From the NCBI GenBank assembly GCA_963933065.1, contig CAWVUB010000097.1, positions 1 through 9,038 of the forward strand: DNA of 9,038 nt. Direction: 5' to 3'. Positions 5,726 through 9,038 of the stretch are shown piece by piece. The translations under genes and the position numbers were made by a program. The stretch's first letter is position 1, and each line of letters starts with the position of its first letter. This DNA is from UBA9410 sp963933065. Its GTDB lineage: Bacteria > Actinomycetota > Acidimicrobiia > Acidimicrobiales > MedAcidi-G1. The notes beneath the pieces are model-generated. The model was not told the DNA's origin, made no database searches, and saw only the letters and a list, made by a program, of their open reading frames with translations.

Positions 5726-6979
5726 TCACTGGGGTGACCGTAGGGCAGAAGCAACGAAAACCAATGACACCAAAGCCATGACGCCAAACCCACCAACCCG
5801 GACCCACGCTGCGCCGATTGCATTGTGCTCTGGGATGACCAACAAGTTGGCCAAGACGATAACTGCGGCTCCAGTGAGGCCGGGCGCGGCGAGTCGACGA
5901 AACCGGCCCAACCCCGCCAGTACGCCGGTAGCGATGAGAAATACCCCAAACAGCCCTTCACCAAGAGCTAGGGGTGCGATTAAGTCACGGATGCCGCTGA
6001 ATCCTGAACCAGTCACTGGAATCACTATGGCCGCGCCGGCGACCGCAACGAACACCATCAGAGCCGCGTAACCCACCGTCAGTCGCAATATGAAGGATTT
6101 GAGCGACTGAACGGGAACGTCACCTGCTGCAATACGGTTAGAGAGGATCTGCGTCGCTGGCAGCAAAAGTAGTCTTGGTAGTTCGGACGTGGTCGCCGCC
6201 ACGGAAAACACCCCCAGAGCGACTGATGTTGAGAGAAGACCGAGGATCATTCGGTCAGCCCGCTGTGCTATCGACTGACCCACCGAACCGGCGAAGACCG
6301 GCATTCCATTCCTAAGGAGTGGAAGCCAAGCACTCGGAACGAAACTTATCTTTGGAGAGCAGCGGCGGACCACTCTCCATAGATAGGTTGCGCCAAGCGC
6401 ATACCCGCCGGTGGTCAGTGCGAGGACCAGCTCAACAGAAAGCCCACCAGCAGCGGCGATCGGAACGACGAAAGCCATTGGGACCAGACCAACCGAAAGA
6501 TCTTTTATTCCGGTCTGCAGTGTCCGCCGTACAGCAAATGCCGCATCAACCAGCATGTGGGAAATAAACATGGCAGCACCGAGAAGTACCCCCACGGCGC
6601 AGGTCACCAGATCAAATCCAAGAACCGCTGGCCCCAGCACCGCAAGAACCAAGGTGACCACTACCACCTGGACACCAACCAGAAAAAAGGAAAGTCCGAG
6701 GTAGTCCTCAATCTTGGTCTCCGCACCTCTGAGAATCTCGATTCGCCCACTCACGTTCGTACCCAGACTCACAACCTCAGTGCACAGAATCGCTACCGTG
6801 ACCACAAATACGATCTCACCGCGACCGGTGGGGCCCAATTGCCTCGCGCTTGCTGCTGCAACAACGAGTGAACCTGAAGCTGAAATAACCCGCGCAACGG
6901 CCACCGCCATTGTCTCCCCGCGCGGTCCATCAAACAGTGAACGAAGTGGGCCGACAAACCGGTGCAGTAGCGAACTCAT
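5726..6979 (-). CDS. Wzx-like polysaccharide flippase (MATE/MOP superfamily)
   Basis: A 417-residue, almost entirely hydrophobic protein with roughly 12 membrane segments, the size and pattern of Wzx/PST flippases, which move undecaprenyl-linked oligosaccharides from the inner to the outer membrane face. The N-terminal SARQLGPTGRGEIVF (residues 44-58) is the family's characteristic A-R-x-L-G-P-x-x-x-G turn after the first helix, and a second-half start RNGMPVFAGSVGQSIAQRAD shows the internal two-lobe symmetry. The start is ATG at 6979, overlapping the stop of the upstream methyltransferase gene (ATGA). A GTG at 7018 would add 13 residues (with W, C and P) inside that gene and is less likely. 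The ribosome site is weak, consistent with translational coupling. It lies with a methyltransferase and an O-antigen ligase-like gene, so it likely exports the methylated glycan unit. Substrate identity is not readable. Confidence 0.9.
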   Translation of the reverse strand: MSSLLHRFVGPLRSLFDGPRGETMAVAVARVISASGSLVVAAASARQLGPTGRGEIVFVVTVAILCTEVVSLGTNVSGRIEILRGAETKIEDYLGLSFFLVGVQVVVVTLVLAVLGPAVLGFDLVTCAVGVLLGAAMFISHMLVDAAFAVRRTLQTGIKDLSVGLVPMAFVVPIAAAGGLSVELVLALTTGGYALGATYLWRVVRRCSPKISFVPSAWLPLLRNGMPVFAGSVGQSIAQRADRMILGLLSTSVALGVFSVAATTSELPRLLLLPATQILSNRIAAGDVPVQSLKSFILRLTVGYAALMVFVAVAGAAIVIPVTGSGFSGIRDLIAPLALGEGLFGVFLIATGVLAGLGRFRRLAAPGLTGAAVIVLANLLVIPEHNAIGAAWVRVGGFGVMALVSLVFVASALRSPQ

Positions 6980-7863
6980 TGCCGACCCGGAGCACGGCGC
7001 CCACAGGCGACCCACCACGGTGGTTTATCTGAAAAAACGATGTCCTCTAACCCTGCATCTTCAAGTAACCGTCGAATACCATCCCGGTCATAGCGCTTCT
7101 CGAGTCGAGTACCGAAACGATCCAAAGCATCGTTTCGGAGCACGCTGAACGAACGGTGCCGGTATTGGAATAGAGGAAATTTGGTCTCGTCGAATCCAAG
7201 CCGTTCGAAGAACCTGGCAGTCCGAGAAAGCGGAAGATAGACAACGAGGGCTATGAGGTCAGCGACTAGTTGCCGCAACAACCGCGGTAACCGAGAAGTC
7301 AGAAATCTGACAGCGGTTACAACTGAAAGAAGACCACGGTGCACCGGTCCCGAATCTGCAAGGTCGTAGTAGAGGTAAACAAGAAAAGGTGCGCCCGGCT
7401 TCAGTTTGCTAACACACGATCGTGCGGCCTGTTCAGTGTTTGGAATGTGGTGAAGAACTCCTAGCGAATACCCAAAATCACAACTTGCGGTGGGTAACTC
7501 AAGAGCGCTGATGTCTTCCGTCCGGTATTCCACATTCGGGTGGTCGGCCAGCGTAGATTTCGCAACAGTTATCGCCTGATGACTGGCGTCAATACAGATC
7601 AGTCGGCCAACTTTCGGTGCAACAAACTGTGCCCACCGACCCGACCCGCATCCGGCATCAAAGCCAACTGCGTTATCAGGGAGTTCACCAAAGGGGAAGA
7701 TCGAAAAGTACCCCTCAAACATCTCTTGCAATTCGACAAGATCCAAGTTGAGGTTGTCGAACCTTGCCCATTCCTGACCGAAGGCCTCCACAACCCGCCG
7801 GTCAACGTTCGCTTCGCCGGGGTAGTCCTCAGCCATTGATTGGGCCCCATCCACTGTCCACAT
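6976..7863 (-). CDS. Class I SAM-dependent methyltransferase
   Basis: A 295-residue methyltransferase. Motif I is FDAGCGSGRW (residues 68-77), the acidic ribose-binding residue sits in CIDAS (90-94), the adenine-contact region is RTEDISALELP (114-124), SLGVLHHIPN (133-142) follows, and LKPGAPFLVYLYYD (154-167) is the motif III region. A hydrophobic helical insert (172-215) and an Arg-rich stretch lie before the C-terminal FSDKPPWWVACGRR (277-290), a tail I associate with methyltransferases in glycan clusters. The ATG at 7863 is supported by AAGGA 5 bases upstream; an ATG at 7836 is an unneeded alternative. It sits 42 bases after the ligase-like gene and overlaps the flippase gene. It shares only the SAM fold with the methyltransferase at 2999-3832; the flanks differ, suggesting different acceptors. 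Methylation of a sugar of the exported glycan is the likely role (inference). Confidence 0.9.
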   Translation of the reverse strand: MWTVDGAQSMAEDYPGEANVDRRVVEAFGQEWARFDNLNLDLVELQEMFEGYFSIFPFGELPDNAVGFDAGCGSGRWAQFVAPKVGRLICIDASHQAITVAKSTLADHPNVEYRTEDISALELPTASCDFGYSLGVLHHIPNTEQAARSCVSKLKPGAPFLVYLYYDLADSGPVHRGLLSVVTAVRFLTSRLPRLLRQLVADLIALVVYLPLSRTARFFERLGFDETKFPLFQYRHRSFSVLRNDALDRFGTRLEKRYDRDGIRRLLEDAGLEDIVFSDKPPWWVACGRRAPGRQ

Positions 7864-7905
7864 GGTAGTCCTTAGGTCTGGACTCAGGGGCTCTCCGCCA
7901 AGTTG
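7864..7905 (-). promoter_or_regulatory. Short spacer with strong ribosome-binding site for the methyltransferase gene
   Basis: The 42 bases between the ligase-like stop and the methyltransferase ATG hold AAGGA 5 bases before that ATG, one of the clearest ribosome sites in the window, which decides the start at 7863. No promoter is evident, so the gene is probably co-transcribed with the ligase-like gene. Confidence 0.6.
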
Positions 7906-9038
7906 TTAACGAGCAGCCACTGTCCAGTCACTGTCGTACCACCGACGTAGTTCAGAAGCCTCCATCACTCGTCCGGTAGCCACTAAGAACTTCTCGAACT
8001 CATCAACTGTCTCAACCGAGAAGGGGTCTCGTTTAATAGCCTGCCAGTACCACTCTCTGGCGACACTTAGTCGCCCTGCTCTTGCCCAGTCTGCAACTGC
8101 GTATCTGGCAACCTTCGTAGCTGCCGTACCACTACCAGGTAGGAGTTCAGCGGCTCGAGTGGCATCTTCAAGTGCAGCTTCTATCTGGCCGCTACTGGCG
8201 AGGTGGTATGCACGCTTTTCCAGCACAAACCCATTTCGTTCATCGAATGCCACCGCTCGATCTAATTGGCGGCGCATCTCCGTCGAGTCTTGCCGGGCTT
8301 CAGCCCAATGGGCGTTGGAGAAAGCGAGGTCGGCCCTAAGTGGCGCTACAACTATGGGTAGCAGAAATAATCCAAGGACAATCGCTGCACCAGATGCCAC
8401 CCGCGGTAACGAATTAGGGAATCTTTTGACAACGCCCTTTGGCCACCAGAACTGTGGTCTTTCCTTCTTGCCCAGACTGGTCACCTGAGAGGCCGTTCCT
8501 ACGAGGAGGCCAGCAATTACCCATTGAAAGTACCCAAGACCGACTGAATCGACGGAAACTAGCGATTGGAGGTGAAATGCGATCCAAGAGGACACAAGGA
8601 CAACCGTTGAGTGCTGAACTCCACGATTCCCGCGTGTGAAACCTCTAAGTCCTATCCGAAACACCACTAGCTGGAGGACTAGGTAGGCAAGGAGGAGCAC
8701 CACACCACCACCGATCATGAGGCCAAAAGGCACGCTGTGGACCGAGTCCGACAGGAAGACTCCAAACCTTTCGGCATGTTCCTTCGGACGTAAGCGCGAG
8801 AAATTGTTGGCGTAGGAGGAGAGTCCCCAACCAAGTACGGGGCGTTCAGCAAACATCTTCCACCCGGCCGACCACAAAAGTCGTCGCTCATCCAAATTTG
8901 AGGCGACAAGCCGAACGACAGTTGGCAGCAGAGCAAGACCAACGGCCAGCGCGGGCGCACCTCCGGCGACTAGCACACGTCGTGAAGGCCGCCATCGGAA
9001 GGCAGGATCTTCAACAGCATCCACTGCTGTCTTCAACG
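7906..9038 (-). CDS. O-antigen ligase/polymerase-type membrane protein with TPR-like C-terminus, N-terminus outside the window
   Basis: The frame is open to the right edge. A TTG codon at 9036 is merely the first possible start; half the expected membrane segments are missing, so the gene begins outside. Numbered from that codon, 376 residues are visible. The Wzy_C signature is clear: RRLLWSAGWKMFAERPVLGW (51-70), then SYANNFSRLRP (74-84), the conserved histidine in DSVHSVPFGL (97-106) and a glycine-rich membrane segment. Hydrophobic segments lie near 21-42, 102-127, 143-182 (probably two) and 213-233. Residues 234-376 are soluble and helical with TPR-like pairs, such as SGQIEAALEDATRAAELLPG (282-301) and AREWYWQAIKRDP (326-338). 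Such proteins polymerise a lipid-linked glycan or transfer it to lipid, wall or protein acceptors outside the membrane. In a Gram-positive background the acceptor would not be lipid A. Ligase and polymerase roles cannot be told apart by sequence. Confidence 0.85.
   Translation of the reverse strand, partial: LKTAVDAVEDPAFRWRPSRRVLVAGGAPALAVGLALLPTVVRLVASNLDERRLLWSAGWKMFAERPVLGWGLSSYANNFSRLRPKEHAERFGVFLSDSVHSVPFGLMIGGGVVLLLAYLVLQLVVFRIGLRGFTRGNRGVQHSTVVLVSSWIAFHLQSLVSVDSVGLGYFQWVIAGLLVGTASQVTSLGKKERPQFWWPKGVVKRFPNSLPRVASGAAIVLGLFLLPIVVAPLRADLAFSNAHWAEARQDSTEMRRQLDRAVAFDERNGFVLEKRAYHLASSGQIEAALEDATRAAELLPGSGTAATKVARYAVADWARAGRLSVAREWYWQAIKRDPFSVETVDEFEKFLVATGRVMEASELRRWYDSDWTVAAR

Noticed and set aside
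5466..5807. Minus-strand 113-residue frame spanning the gap after the flippase gene
   Set aside because: Its start and first residues lie out of frame inside the flippase gene; the remainder is a Cys/Ser/Arg-rich string without a ribosome site or recognisable domain.
6980..7018. GTG start at 7018 for the flippase
   Set aside because: It would put 13 non-family residues inside the methyltransferase gene, whereas ATG 6979 makes the ATGA overlap also seen at 982-985 and 3829-3832.
7870..7888. Imperfect inverted repeat over the ribosome site of the methyltransferase gene (possible RNA switch)
   Set aside because: The stem is short with mismatches inside; this could easily occur by chance and there is no room for a sensor domain in the 42-base spacer.
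9034..9036. TTG at 9036 as the true start of the O-antigen ligase-like gene
   Set aside because: The visible product lacks the expected N-terminal half of membrane segments, and the frame stays open to the edge; the gene is simply cut by the window.

Overview
The window looks like part of a surface-glycan (extracellular or cell-wall-linked polysaccharide) biosynthesis locus from a moderately GC-rich bacterium. The Ala/Val/Arg-rich proteins, GTG and TTG codons available as starts, and many 4-base ATGA gene overlaps fit an actinobacterium, possibly an uncultured Acidimicrobiia-like lineage. That placement is inference from style, not from a marker gene. No rRNA, tRNA, CRISPR array, insertion sequence, attachment site or replication origin was seen.

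Layout, read from the right edge because almost everything is on the minus strand. (1) 9038-7906: C-terminal part of an O-antigen ligase/polymerase-type membrane protein with a helical, TPR-like tail. (2) 7863-6976: SAM-dependent methyltransferase. (3) 6979-5726: Wzx-like flippase, starting inside the stop of the methyltransferase. (4) 5725-5452: a 274-base non-coding gap holding a hairpin, an inverted repeat and the best promoter candidate of the window. (5) 5451-3829: polytopic membrane protein, probably a lipid-linked-sugar glycosyltransferase of GT-C/GT39 type, with a very large acidic loop that contains a recent 57-base tandem duplication. (6) 3832-2999: second methyltransferase, again with an ATGA overlap. 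(7) 2136-2996, the only plus-strand gene: ChbG/HpnK (YdjC-like) carbohydrate deacetylase, ending 2 bases from the stop of the methyltransferase. (8) 2037-982: GT-B glycosyltransferase. (9) 985 to the left edge: GT4-type glycosyltransferase, cut by the window edge.

Working model (inference): the two GT-B enzymes and the two methyltransferases build and decorate a lipid-linked oligosaccharide in the cytoplasm, and the cytoplasmic deacetylase may free an amino group on an N-acetylated sugar. The flippase moves the intermediate across the membrane. The GT39-like protein and the O-antigen ligase-like protein then add sugars, polymerise or attach the glycan on the outside. The initiating phosphoglycosyltransferase and the nucleotide-sugar enzymes are not in the window. 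Gene direction and gaps suggest three minus-strand transcription units (over the right edge to 5726; 5451-2999; 2037 past the left edge) plus the single plus-strand deacetylase gene.
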